This document shows, piece by piece, positions 46,269-58,256 of a stretch of DNA of 64,000 nt. Location: positions 79,009,501-79,073,500 of the forward strand of contig CM027385.1 in assembly GCA_015680905.1 (NCBI GenBank). The letters are read 5' to 3'. Source of the stretch: Coptis chinensis (lineage: Eukaryota > Streptophyta > Magnoliopsida > Ranunculales > Ranunculaceae). A model generated the notes under the pieces. It was not told where the DNA came from, ran no database searches, and saw nothing but the letters and a program-made list of their open reading frames with translations. The position numbers and the translations under genes were made by a program. The number at the start of each line of letters is the position of its first letter. Position 1 is the first letter of the stretch.

Positions 46269-49200
46269 TGTTGGAGTTATCCCTCACATGAGGAGAGAAA
46301 CGGAACTGATTCTGCGTGAATATGTCGAGGCGCACTGGCTTTCGAGGAGGCGACCAAGCCTGCCGTGGTCGCGGAAATCATCCCAGTGTTTTGGGCGCAC
46401 CTACGCTCAGAGGAGGCGCACCTGTGCTCTTGCCGTGGAAGCATTACAGTGTTTTGAACACACTGCTCCGAGTAAGCGCACTGGCTCAATTGTCCGATTT
46501 TCGTGGGCCTCGCTTCAAGAATCACAAATTTATTTTTTGATATAAAAACAAAATCAAGGTTTTGGAAAACCTAAGACTAAGAACCAGACAAAAACAAAGA
46601 TAGAGAAACCTAATCTTAAAAGCTATCAAGATTGAGAGATAACCTTTACAGAGATACAACCCTGTAAAGAGATAAGAGTGATCTAGTAAGGTGAGAGACT
46701 GAAAGGAGAGATTGTAATCTTCCTTCCCACTTTATAAAGAACTGACTCTTGTGGAAGTAGGCATCATTGGCCGAACCACGGTAAATCTTTGTGTTGTGGT
46801 TTGTCTTTACTGCTTTACATTATTATTTGTTGTTGATAGTTGTTTAGCGAGTTGGGCATATTAGTATAGGCTGTAGTTGATATTTAGATTTTGTCCGGAG
46901 TTGAATTGTTTCCATATACAAGTTATCTGTATAGTGGGGGGAACCGATTGGTATTGGTTTAATCCCCAATAAGTGGTATCAGAGCCTTGGTTGGAATAGC
47001 CTAGGGTGTTATCCGAATCTTGGTCAGAAGGTGTTTGACGAAATTCCTGAGAGAAGATTTGATGTTAAATAACTTGTAGAGATGGACAATTCCATGAACA
47101 CTCGCATGACGAGTCTGAATAGGAAGAACTACACCACCTGGAAAGCCAGGATGGAAGACTTGCTCTATTGCGAGGACTTGGCACAACCCATTGAGAATGG
47201 GGGAGTAAAACCGGATACAGTATCCGATGCCGATTGGAAGACGCTTGATGAAAAAGCGATTGGGTGCATTAGACAACGGATTGACAACAATGTAATCCGC
47301 CTTGTATCCCAAGAGACCATAGCTTTCAGTCTGTGGAAGATTTTAGAAGACCTCAACGAGAAGACAAGAAAGGACGCACAGAATATCTCCTGTCACTCAG
47401 AGATCCTTGTTATAGAAAAGCAAGAGAGAGGCAAAAGCAGAAAACCATCTCACTCTAGAGATGATGACAAAAGAAAATCTAGGAGCGCGAGCAGACCTCC
47501 TAAGAAAGACTTGTCATGCAATTATTGTTGTATCCATAGCCACTTCAAATATGAATGCATAGAATTAAAGAGGGATGAGAAGACTAGTACCGTACATGAA
47601 GACAAGTTAGAGTTGAAAGAAAGCACCACCGGTAGAGACACCACAGATATTGCTTCACATGGTGAAATAGGAATTGTGTCAGAAGGTGACGAGTTATGCT
47701 TGAGCACTTCATGCCAGGATATAGAGTGGGTGGTAGATACAGGTGCTTCTTACCACGTCACACCCCACAAGAGTTTCTTCACTACCTACAAATCTGGTGA
47801 TTTTGGTGAGGTGAAGATGGGCAATAGTGGAGTCTCAAAGATTATAGGCATTGGAGATGTTCATATAGAAACCAATGTCGGCTACACCTTGACACTCAAG
47901 GATGTAAGACATGTCTCTGACATTCAGCTAAGCTTAATTTCGGCTGGGAAATTAGATGACGACGGCTTTGTAAACTCGTTACCTAACGGGGTATGGAAAC
48001 TGAGCAGAGGTTCCATTGTAGCAGCCAGAGGAAAGAAAACTTGCTCTCTTTACAAAACACAGGCTAGTTTGTGTAAAGCAGAAGCAAATGCGGCAGAAGA
48101 AGAAGCTTCATCTGAACTGTGGCACAAGAGACTGTCACATGGGCATAAAAGGGACGGAAGTTCTTGCTAAAAAAAGCGTCGTGCAAACGCATTAAAGGTA
48201 CACATTTAAATAGATGTACTCATCGTTTGGTAGGAAAGCAACAACAGGTGTCTTTCCAAAGAGTCCCGCTCTCACGAAAGGACACTGTCCTTGAACTAGT
48301 GCACACAGACTTATGTGGTCCTATGAGAGTAAAGCCCTACCAGGGAGCTTCGTACTTCTTGACATTCATTGATGATCGTCAAGAAAGATATGGGCTTATA
48401 GTCCGAAGACCAAGGATAAAGTACTTTGGCGTGTTTGAGAAATTCCACAAAGATGGTGGAAAGAGAGACCGGGAAGTTGTTGAAGTGTATTCGCCGATAA
48501 TGGGGGTGAGTACATTGGGCCATTTGAAGAGTATTGCCGAGTCATGAGATTCGGCATGAGCGCACCGCTGCCAAGACACACCGACATGCATGGAATAGCG
48601 AAAAGAATGAACCGCACCATTGTAGAGGATGAGATGCATGCTATCTCACTCTAAGCTACCTAGAAGCTACCGGGGTAGAAGCAATGCGCATGTACCGCAT
48701 GTGATCAACTGTCGTAGCAAAGCCTCCGAATAGTGATTATCTAGAGAGTATGGTCGGTGAGATGTTGATTATGGATACTTGAGGTATTTGGGTGCGGGGG
48801 CATTTGTGCATATTCCGGGCGATGAGAGATCCAAGCTTGATGACAAAGCCAAGAAGTGCATTTTTCCTGGGTTATGGAGATGAAAAGTTTGGTTACAAAC
48901 TCTATGATCCGATTAACAAGAAGGTAATCCGAAGTCGAGATGTTGTGTTCTTAGAAGACCAAACCATAACAGACTTAGAGGAGGGTGAGAAGCTACAGGC
49001 TTTCACCAATGATCTTGTTGATTTAGAACCAGAAGTTCCTACCGTAGAACGTGCAGAAGGCATTGAGAATGCAGAGAACTATGAATTTGAAGCTCATGAT
49101 GAGAATCCTATTGCTCATGATGGGATAGAACCTATTGGTATAGAAGATGCAGATAAGATGCATGAACCACCACCAGAGCAAGCAGAAGTGCATCCTCCTG

Positions 49201-51592
49201 AGGCACCAGCAGATGGGGCAAGGAGGTCTGATAGAGGGAGACTAGCTTCAACTAGGTATCCACCACATACGTACGTGCTACTATTGGATAGTGGAGAACC
49301 TATGTACTATCAAGAGGCACTTGAAGGTACAGACAAGGAAAAGTGGTTGAAGGCCATGCATGACGAGATGGATTCTTTGCATAAGAATCACACTTATGAG
49401 TTAGTTGAGAAACCGCAAGGACGAAAAATTATCAAGAATAAGTGGATATACAAAGTCAAGCATGAGGAGAACAATCCTCACCCAAGGCACAAAGCTCGCC
49501 TTGTTGTGAAGGGATTCGGTCAAAGGAAAGGGATTGACTTTGATGAGATTTTCTCTCTCAGTAGTGAAGATGACTTCTATCCGGGTGGTATTGGGTATGG
49601 CCGCAAGTATGAACCTAGAGTTTAAGCCGCTAGATGTTAAGACGGCTTTTCTTCATGGAGACCTTTGAAGAAGATGTCTACATGGACCACCCGCAGGGTT
49701 TTGAGGTCAAAGGCAAGGAGCACCTAGTATGCAAGCCGATAAAGAGCTTGTATGGGTTGAAAACAAGCACCGGTGGTACATAAAAAGTTTGACTCATTTA
49801 TGGCGAAGCGGGATACAAGAAGTCCGCTTCCGATCATTGTCGCTTGTTCGAGATTTTCAGATGGGAATTTCATAGTGCTATTGTTGTATATGGATGATAC
49901 ATACGTTGATAGGCGGCCCAAACATCAACAAGATATCCAAGCTGAAGAAAGACTTGAGTAAGTCCTTTGAGATGAATGATTTGGGTCAAGCAAAGCAGAT
50001 ACTTGGGATCTGGATCACTTGTGACGAGAGAGTGGGAAGTTGTGGCTTTCAAGAAAGCTACATTGAAAAGGTGTTGAAGAGATTCAACATGGATCAAGCC
50101 GAAACCCGGTCGGTTAATCGCTTTGGTGGCCGCCGCTGCATGACCAAAGAGATGTGTCCAAAGGGTGAGCATGAGCAGAGTCGATGGAAAAGATTCCTTA
50201 TGCATCCGCGCCGGCGCTTTGATGTATGCCATGGTGTGTACTAGACCGGATATTGCTTTTCGCCGTTGGTGTTGTAAGCGATTTGCCAAACCGGGTAAAG
50301 AACATTGGGAAGGTGTTAAGTGGATATTGAGATATCTCGGGGCTTCCAAATCGTGTTTGTGCTTTGGTGGAAGTAAGCCCTTACTTGAAGGCTACATCGA
50401 TGCGCATATGGCGGTGATGTTGACTCGATGAAGTCCACCTCCGGTTATCCGGTTACTTTTGCGGGGGGAGCAGTTTCTTGGCAATCTAAGTTGCAAAAGT
50501 GTGTTGCCCTCTACTACGTACGAGAATATATATTGCAGCCACCGAAAGTGTTGCAAAGAGATGCTATGGATGAAGAGGTTCTTCGACGAACTAGGGCTAA
50601 AGCAGTAAAACAGTTTGTAGTTCTATGTGATCCGAGGCGCCATCCACTTAAGCAAGAATCTGAAGTTTTCATTCTAGATCCAAGCACATACACGCGTGCG
50701 TATAATCGGATTAGAAAGTACTTTCGAAGACAAGCGGTTATGTATAGAGAAGATCCATACCGACAAGAACGGGTCGGATATGATGACCAAAGTCTTACCG
50801 AAAGGTAAGTTTGATATTTGTTGTGCTACCACCGAATGGTAGCGCATCCTCTGCTGATTTGGAAATTGCATGGAGGTATCCCCCTCACTATTCGGGAGGG
50901 GAGATTGTTGAGTTATCCCTCACACGAGGAGAGAAACGAACCGATTCTCGCGTGAATATGTCGAGCGCTGGCCGAGGAGGCACACCGCTACGTGTTGTGG
51001 AATCATTCCAAGTGTTTTGGGCACCCGCCGAGGAGGAGCGCTCTTGCCGTGGAAGCATTACAAGTGTTTTGGGTGCACTCAAGCCCGAAAGCGCGCGCTA
51101 CCAAATGTTCGATTTTCGTGGGCCTCGCTTACAGTAACCGCGAAATTTGTTTTTTGATATAAAAACAAAATCAAGGTTTTGGAAAACCTAAGACTAAGAA
51201 CCAGACAAAAACAAAGAGAGAGAAACCCAATCTTGAAAGCTATCAAGATTGAGAGATAACCTTTACAGAGATACAACCCTGTAAAGAGATAAAAGTGATC
51301 TAGTAAGGTGAGAGATTGAAAGGAGAGATTGTAATCTTCCTTCCCACTTTATAAAGAACTGACTCTTGTGGAAGTAGGCATCATTGGCCGAACCACGGTA
51401 AATCTTTGTGTTGTGGTTTGCCTTTACTGCTTTACATTATTATTTGTTGTTGATAGTTGTTTAGCGAGTTGAATTGGGCATGTTAGTATAGGCTGTAGTT
51501 GATATTTAGATTTTGTCCGGAGTTGAATTGTTTCCATATACAAGTTATCTGTGTAGTGGAGGAACCGATTGGTATTGGTGTAATCCCCAACA
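46269..51592 (+). mobile_element. Ty1/Copia LTR retrotransposon with CTTAG target duplication
   Basis: The two LTRs (46269-46969 and 50906-51592) start TGTTGGAGTT or TGTTGAGTT and end at CCCCAA or CCCCAACA. Flanks are CTTAG at 46264-46268 and 51593-51597. The primer-binding site TGGTATCAGAGC (46974-46985) matches the initiator Met-tRNA end, and a purine-rich tract (GGGAGGGGAGAT) precedes the right LTR. The LTRs differ by several indels in their GC-rich 5' third, so the insertion is not very recent. It sits inside the fold-back MITE. Confidence 0.93.
47082..50808 (+). pseudogene. Copia gag-pol polyprotein, frameshifted
   Basis: Gag (MDNSMNTRMTSLNRKNYTTW) carries a degenerate zinc knuckle CNYCCIHSHFKYEC. 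Protease VVDTGASYHVTP, the pre-integrase finger near 48120, integrase core (HTDLCGPMRVKP, YFLTFIDD at 48300), reverse transcriptase (NKWIYKVKHEENNPHPRHKA, LLLYMDDTYV) and RNase H (STSGYPVTFAGGAVSWQSK) follow in the Copia order. The gag-protease part is open to 48170, but pol is broken near 48170, 48550, 49600, 49900 and 50240. The arrangement resembles the Tork/Tnt1 lineage. Confidence 0.9.
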
Positions 51593-51743
51593 CTTAGGGG
51601 GAGACCCTAATTTCCCCATCTAGTAAGGGGAAAATCCTAATTGGCTCATCTAGTGGGAGGTAATACTAGTTAACCATAATATGTAAAAGATTCTCATTAC
51701 CCTATTTTCATCAATTCTTTTATTTTCTTGTTGCTAGAAAACG

Positions 51744-52456
51744 TTTTTTTTTATAAGTAGATTTTATTAGAATGGACGTGCAAAGCACTGTTACAAGTGA
51801 GTGAGAACATCATAAGTTCTGCAACTGAAAGGAAAACATACATGGAAGTAAAAGAAAATAGCATCCCTAGAATATTACATCTCCGAGTCGGCCATTATCA
51901 CACGAGGCCATTCCAGTACCAAGTTCCTGAATTGGTATTGTAGCCTTTCCTCATAATTAGACATCCAATACCACAACACACTTTTGATCTCCCCGACCGT
52001 TTGTGAGACCGAGCATTCTTTGTTCTTGAAATATGATGATTTATGTTTTTCCATATTACCCAAATAACAACATATGGTAATAGACTCCAAATGATCAATC
52101 CAAAACTCTTCCTATCATTCTTCGCCAATTTGCAAGAAATTCTTTGACTGAAGTGGCTTGTGCTAGCAAAGGAAATGCCATAACCATTGGTTGGAGCATG
52201 AGAGTCCATACCTCCAAAGCGAAGCGGTAATGCAGGAACACATGACTAATGCTCTCCATGAGCATATTACACATAGTACAGATGGGAGAAACCACCATAC
52301 CTCTACGAAGTAGAGCATCCGCCGTTAAGGTAGGCCCAAGCATGACACACCAAAAGAAGAACTTCACTTTTAGAGGAATTGGGATTTTCCAGACAACTCT
52401 TGAAGGAAAAGGAGTGGATATTTGTTCTGGAGGACGATCATGTTCACGGATTTTAT
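51744..52456 (-). mobile_element. 5'-truncated LINE (zf-RVT end), copy in D2
   Basis: A poly-T run at 51744 (the poly-A tail on the minus strand) and the flanking near-copy TTGCTRGAAAACG (51731-51743 and 52457-52469) define a truncated non-LTR insertion. It encodes a zf-RVT domain on the minus strand (IPIPLKVKFFFWCVMLGPTL, then TADALLRRGMVVSPICTMC, ISHVFLHYRFALEVW) and a C-terminal WVIWKNINHH stretch. The reverse transcriptase is missing. Confidence 0.82.
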
Positions 52457-52538
52457 TTGCTGGAAAACGTTTTTGGAACATGGTAAAGCCATACAAATAG
52501 CAAGAACAGTGTTCCCACAAAATTCTGCAAAACAAAAT

Positions 52539-53514
52539 TGGCATAGCCAGAAGTGTTGAATTGTAGATCACGTCTTACAATTCGATTGTTATCCTTGAAT
52601 CCACAAGGAACACTCTTGAAATATCAAAAACAAATAATTTAAGTTTCTGGAATTTTATTGATAATTGCATAAAAAAAATCCATTACAATGAGAGTGTCTT
52701 TATATATAACAAACACTAATTCACAGAAATAACTTACTAGGGACACTTGGCAGTCTATTATAGACTACATTCTAAAAGCAGATAATTCTTACTACTAATA
52801 ATAACTGCCAGTAACTGAATTCTATTAGAAATCAGTCTGCAGATAACTAAATTTTGTCTGAATTCAGTCTTAACCTACATCAGTCTCCCCATCTTTAGAA
52901 AGATTCTTCATGAAGTTGTACAATCTTCTCAACCATATGATCAGCAGGAACACTTTGGCCAGGAACTTTAGGTAAAGGAACCAAATCAACAACATGCTGT
53001 GGTATTGAGGTATACACAATTTGGAACGGGGACTTGCCTGTAGAGCGGTTAACAACATTGTTGTAAGTGAATTCAGCCTGAGCAAGTGCTAAGTCCCACT
53101 GCTTGGGTTTCCCTCCTGATATCGACCGTAATAAATTCCCCAAGGTCCTATTCACTACTTCGGTTTGACCGTCTGTTTGGGGATGGCAGGTAGTACTATA
53201 CTTAGACTGGTGTCAAACCTCTTCCATAACGACTGCCAAAAATGGCTCAAAAACTTGGTATCTTGGTCAGAAATAATAGACTTTGGAACACCATGTAAAC
53301 GTACAATCTCTTTGAAGAACAAATGTGCAACATAGGAAGCATCTAAAGTCTTTTTGCAGGGGATGAAATGAGCCATTTTAGAAAATCTATCAACCAACGC
53401 ATAAATAGAATCCATACCCCGTTGAGTTCGTGGAAGGCCAAGTACAAAATCCATGGAGATGTCGATCCAAGGTCCATCTGGAATTGGAAGTGGAGTATAG
53501 AATCCAGTATTGTC
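52539..53514 (-). mobile_element. Ty3/Gypsy remnant: integrase end plus 3' LTR
   Basis: The minus strand reads [20 protein letters not shown], then [31 protein letters not shown] and, after a break at 53155, [20 protein letters not shown]. This is the chromovirus-type integrase core and C-terminal part. A 3' LTR from 52882 to 52539 has TG..CA ends. Nothing upstream of the integrase core remains, because the sequence switches at 53514/53515 into the duplicated F-box promoter. The remnant therefore sits at the junction of the tandem duplication. Confidence 0.85.
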
Positions 53515-53926
53515 AGAGCGTCACAGAAACCAATTTCACTAACCACATTGGGCTTAAACGTGTTTTTTTTAAAAAAAAAATATTTAGGCCAGGTTTGAAA
53601 TATTGGATTGGGCTTGTCGATATTTGCAGCATGACAAATCCAGCTCAGCAAATTCTGTTATATAACTGTCAGAGTGTACGTTTCAGTTGTAAGAAATAAC
53701 TAACTCAACGGTCTTGTGTTAGAGAGTGAGAGAGGTTCTTTATAAATAGGCCGGTACCATGCATGCATGTAATTAATGTAACAAAGCTCTCATCTCATTT
53801 CTTGACCAGTTCATCACAATATAGTATACTAGAAGTCTAGAAGAAGTGAAGAAATTGTTTCCTTTTTACTACTGTCTATATTCATCATCTTAATTTCTTA
53901 TTACCTTTCAAGTTTCAAGAAACGAA
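53515..53926 (+). promoter_or_regulatory. F-box-b promoter, duplicate of the NADK-a/F-box-a intergenic region
   Basis: From CAGAGCGTCACAGAAACC the sequence follows 35364-35767 almost base for base. It includes TATAAATAGGCCGGTACC and the leader before the ATG, but upstream lies the Gypsy remnant instead of NADK. Confidence 0.8.
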
Positions 53927-55075
53927 ATGGAGAAGAAGGAAGATATTCCCAACGCCACCCTCCCAGAAGCGATCATAGAGGACATACTCATCCGACTACC
54001 TCTCAAATCTCTAGCAAGATTCAGGTGTGTATCGAAAAAATGGAATGATTTAAGTAGAGACTCTCGTTTTATTCAGATGCACAACACTCATTCCAAGAAT
54101 AGAAACCAACTTTACCTCCTTACTGATTACAATGAAGAACCGAATCCTGGTTTGCTAGATTTAATGGAATTATCCATTGATATCAAGTCTTGTCCTGAAT
54201 GTGTAGTTCTTGGTGATTGCAATGGAGTATTTCTTGTATACAAGATTTATGACAATCACTTACCTGATACATATTGGTTACTAAACCCTTGTACTGGAGA
54301 ATGCGTAATGTTTCCAGAGCCACCTTGTGAAGATATAGATTTGCAGTATAACAAGGATAATATTCATTATGGTTTTGGGTACAGCGAGAATGATAAGGAC
54401 TATAAAGTTGTTAGAATCAGATCGATTTGCGTTAAGGAAGGACATGCTATTCCTATAGAAGTTATGGTTTATACTCTTAGGAGTAATTCTTGGAGAAAGA
54501 TTAAAAACAGTGGTGATGTACATGTTCCGTTTATACTACAGGAATTGAAGGCCAGAGGGGAAAGAGGGGCACATGTTAACGGTTTTGTTCATTGGGCAGC
54601 AAGTGATTTTTGTATTGATTGGCGTGATCAAGAAGAATGGTCTGAAATGTACGAGTTGAAAGATCATACTAGTAGTAAAATTATTGCATTTGACTTTGGA
54701 AGTGATACGTTTCAAGAGGTACCATATCCGGAGTATTATGGTGTGAATTTATTTGATCATATTGGTATCTGCACTTTGGATGGGAACCTTTGCTTACATG
54801 TTTATGGCAATTCCTGGACTCATATATGGGTGATGAGGGAGTATGGTTTGAGAGAGTCTTGGACCAAATTGTGTTTCGTCAGTGGGCCTATTTTGCATCC
54901 TTTTCGTATATTACACTTTACAAATGCAGATGAAAAATTAAGTCTTCTGCTTCAATTTCGACATCTGTACTTCACCTCAGAACGACGTTTGGAAAAGGTT
55001 TATGATCTTATTGGACATCCTACGTCTCAAGCAACATTGTATGTGGAGAGCCTTGTGGGACTAACTCAGCGTTAG
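53927..55075 (+). CDS. F-box-b: F-box/FBA protein (CPR1/CPR30-like), intact
   Basis: The 382-residue frame is unbroken. The F-box is at residues 8-46 (ATLPEAIIEDILIRLPLKSL, then ARFRCVSKKW). FBA_1 follows from about residue 95: GDCNGVFLVYK, LLNPCTGECVMFPEPP, GFGYSENDKDYKVVRI, VMVYTLRSNSWRKI, HVNGFVHWAASDFCIDW, IIAFDFGSDTFQEVPYPEY, HIWVMREYGLRESWTKL. The protein should bind SKP1 through the F-box and deliver an unknown target to SCF ubiquitin ligase. CPR1-type relatives restrain NLR receptors, but the target here is not known. It has no introns, and the ATG matches the paralogues. It is the undamaged twin of F-box-a. Confidence 0.92.
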   Translation: MEKKEDIPNATLPEAIIEDILIRLPLKSLARFRCVSKKWNDLSRDSRFIQMHNTHSKNRNQLYLLTDYNEEPNPGLLDLMELSIDIKSCPECVVLGDCNGVFLVYKIYDNHLPDTYWLLNPCTGECVMFPEPPCEDIDLQYNKDNIHYGFGYSENDKDYKVVRIRSICVKEGHAIPIEVMVYTLRSNSWRKIKNSGDVHVPFILQELKARGERGAHVNGFVHWAASDFCIDWRDQEEWSEMYELKDHTSSKIIAFDFGSDTFQEVPYPEYYGVNLFDHIGICTLDGNLCLHVYGNSWTHIWVMREYGLRESWTKLCFVSGPILHPFRILHFTNADEKLSLLLQFRHLYFTSERRLEKVYDLIGHPTSQATLYVESLVGLTQR

Positions 55076-56657
55076 CTGGGAAGCTGTGGAATAAGAAAGA
55101 AAGCTAGGGGAGGAAAATGTCTTGCACTCTTGTGTGGCTGTTCTTCATTCATGGACTTAAAAGCTGCATTTTGTCAAGGGCTGAAGAAATTTGCGGTTGG
55201 TTGAATAATTTGTGCTTCTCTCTTGAACATGCACATTTGTATTTTGGAAGGATCAGACCACAGTAACTTTGAATTTTGTAGTTTGTAATATGATTGAGCC
55301 TTGGCAGTATAGTGTCACACTATTTAGTTGCAATAGGCGCTTATGTTGGGTCAGAATTGAAGTCTTGGCCTTTTAATTTCGAAAAGACTGTGGTACTTCT
55401 CTTCTGTATTATATCGACTGTGACGACCTCGCTGTCTAACCTTTAATCATCCCTTTTGTTTGGTTTTTAGGAATTCCTGCTTTCTGCTTCGTTCTTCCTT
55501 TTATGATCACCTATTGGAACTAGCATTTCATTAGTTGCAGTGGTTGTTCCAAATTTGGAAATTTTGGTTTCTTTCTCCAAGCCAAACTATTATTGTTTTT
55601 GTTGGCGCTGACAATATTATTGTAGCAGATTAGCAGCAGCAATCAAGTGAACTAACTGCACCTGTAATAAGATCCTGTTTTGGTAGTAGCAATATTGCTA
55701 AGGGCATATCCGCATATGCATTCTTTGGACATGAATGTTGATTTTTCGTGGCATAATGGTTATTAAGTTTTTTGAGCAAGAAATTGCAGATGGGCATTCT
55801 AGCTAGCCTTATGAGCAGTTTGCTCCTTGCAGCCCATGAGCTTGCACAGCTTGTTACCCTCACTCTTGCTCACCACTGAACCCAGGACACTCCCTTAAGA
55901 AACATATATACTAAAGCTTCTCAGATAAGCTTGTTGTCGAAGTTTGATGTCTAACGAGAAGAAGCTGGTTAAGATGGACTATTACCTTAGAATTTGGAAA
56001 GTCCACGCAGATCCTGGTTTACCTTTCCAATAAATCTTGTATACCAGTGTATACTAGGTGCTCCACTATATAGATAGATTAGTGGTAACAAGTTGTAAAT
56101 GTTAGATATAGGCTGATTATGTAAACGGGTACTTATGTATATTCCTAGTGTAGGGTTCAGTATATATGCTAATATCAGTTGTAATAGTTAGTTAACCTTT
56201 ATAATACAATGTAGTCAACTTTGTTATCAGTAAAATTGTCAGCAACTCTGCATCGACTCTCCAAATGTAAATTTACAGCAAGACTTGGAGTGCTACGTGA
56301 AAAATCACATATAAAGCTTCTTGGACATGATAAATTCTGTTTTGCGTGTCAGCATTACTGAGATAGTTTCTCTTCCATCATATGTTTTACCGTAAGCTTT
56401 ATGTTCTGTAAATTGTCAACCCTTAGGATTGTCATGGTACAAATACGGATCTACAATATACATTTTAATACCCATGACTAATTTTGGCAAGTCTAGTGCA
56501 ACTGCTTAAGGACGTGTGTTAGTACAGGAACATTTACATGTGAAGAAGTACGAATATTTCGGGGAAAGAGTTTCATGAGATTAGAAGCATATATAATATG
56601 TAAAAGATTCTCATTAGCCTATTTTCATCAATTCTTTTCTTTCCTTGCTGGAAAACG
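55076..56657. repeat. F-box-b 3' flank and D3 flank with empty sites
   Basis: Copy of 36933-37993 joined directly to the sequence found at 45762-46176 in D2. It therefore shows the unoccupied Mutator target (56164-56172) and, near 56584, the site without the fold-back MITE and Copia. No gene. Confidence 0.88.
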
Positions 56658-57391
56658 TTTTTTTTTTATATATATTAAGTAGATTTTATTAGGATGGACG
56701 TGCAAATCACTGTTACAGATAGTGAGTGAGAACATCACAAGTTCTGCAACTGAAAGGAAAACATACATGAAAGTAAAAGAAAATAGCATCCCTAGAATAT
56801 TACATCCCCGGAGCCCGCCATTATCACACGAGGTCAATCCAGTACTAAGTTCCTGAATTGGTATTGTAGCCTTTCCTCATAATTAGACATCCAATACCAC
56901 AACAGTTACAACACACTTTTGATCTCCCCGACTGTTTGTGAGACCGAGCATTCTTTGTTCCTGAAAATATGATGATTTCGGTTCTTCCATATTACCCAAA
57001 TAACAGCATATGGTAATAGACTCCAAATGATCGATCCAAAACTCTTCCCTCCTTCTTGGCCAATTTGCAAGAAATTCTTCGACTGAAACGGCTTGCACTA
57101 GCAAAGGAAACGCCATAACCATTGGTTGGAGCATGAGAGTCCATACCTCCAAAGCGAAGCCGTAATGCAGGAACACATGACTAATGCTCTCCATGAGCAT
57201 ATTACACATAGTACAAATGGGAGAAACCACCATGCCTCTACGAAGTAGAGCATCCGCCGTTAAGGTGCGCCTATGCATGACACACCAAAAGAAGAACTTC
57301 ACTTTTAGAGGAATTGGGATTTACCAGACAACTCTTGAAGGAAAAGGAGTGGATATTTGTTCCGGAGGACGATCATGTTCACGGATTTTAC
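56658..57391 (-). mobile_element. 5'-truncated LINE (zf-RVT end), copy in D3
   Basis: Same insertion as at 51744-52456, with poly-T at 56658 and TTGCTGGAAAACG at both sides (56645-56657 and 57392-57404). D1 at 33311-33330 has the site once without the insert. Confidence 0.85.
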
Positions 57392-57688
57392 TTGCTGGAA
57401 AACGTTTTTGGAACATGGTAAAGCCATACAAAAAGCAAGAACAGTGTTCCCACAAAATTCTGCAAAACAAAATGAAGTCGAAAGCTTTTCTCTGCTAGCG
57501 ACAGAGCATACATAAGGGAATGAAGACCTTGAGAAAATTATCTTCAGGTAGCATGTCTTATGTCCTAAGAAGCTTTTTGTACAGTTTCAGATTTTCAGTG
57601 TGCCCAGTTACTTGCAAAGAATTTCAAAACGAATGTTTGAGTGAGGTGCAAAAACAATAAAATATGACAGCAAAAATGCACTTATATA

Positions 57689-58214
57689 TTTTTTTGCATG
57701 CAAGTAAGGAGTTGCATTACGAATAAAAGAATGTGTTACAGATAGAGAATAAGATTACATTGCATCTGACTTAACAAAATCTAAGTAGGATCAAAAGGGG
57801 CTCTCCACTCTCGGAACAAAACCTGGTCGAATGTCACTCCAAACAGCTTGTCCATTATCAAGAGTTGGGCCATACCTTGCTGCATCTGCTCGAAAGTTAG
57901 CTTCACAAAAGTTACTAATTATTCTCCAAGAGCTAAGTTTTGAAGTTGCTATTTTCCATCTTGCTCTGATCCTCTACGGCGTGTTCTCTCCATAAGACTC
58001 TGTCCCACTGCCGATGAATCACATTCTATCGGTAACTCAGACCATCCTCTATGCACAGCATGTTCGGCTGCCAAGACGATTGCCCAATATTCTGCTTCAA
58101 AGTTTGTTACTACTCCAAGCCCTTGTACAAGAACACCTAGTATCTGATTGTCTTTTCCTAAAGAGAACACTAGCACCTTCATTGCCTGGATTGCCAAGGA
58201 GCCATGGGTGTTGG
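57689..58214 (-). mobile_element. LINE RNase H fragment in the 3' region of NADK-b
   Basis: Poly-T at 57689 marks the tail. The minus frame reads GLGVVTNFEAEYWAIVLAAE, then HAVHRGWSELPIECDSSAV, the RNase H-like domain at the end of plant LINE ORF2. Flanks CTTATATA and CTTTTATA are a possible diverged target duplication. The paralogous site in NADK-a (33597) has no insert. Confidence 0.75.
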
Positions 58215-58256
58215 CTTTTATACAATACACATTTCAAATGTAAGTTTTACATACAT

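Larger units (their letters stand above)
46177..51660. mobile_element. Fold-back MITE split by a Copia element
   Basis: Left arm CCCCACTAGATGGGTAAT, then TAAGGTCTCCCCC (46177-46212), is complementary to the right arm GGGGGAGACCCTAATT, then TCCCCATCTAGT (51598-51660, with a second CATCTAGTGGG). Without the Copia insert the element is about 155 bp. Paralogous flanks at 33249 and 56584 have GATTAGAAGCATAT with no insert. I could not fix the exact target duplication. Confidence 0.65.

Noticed and set aside
46243..46545. 100-codon plus frame and its antisense partners as genes
   Set aside because: They lie within the Copia LTR and are not conserved in the other LTR.
47082..50808. Active Copia element
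   Set aside because: Several frameshifts in integrase and reverse transcriptase, and LTRs that differ by indels.
52539..53514. Deletion of a third NADK copy between D2 and F-box-b
   Set aside because: A tandem duplication of the F-box-to-LINE segment explains the order without ever needing a third kinase there.
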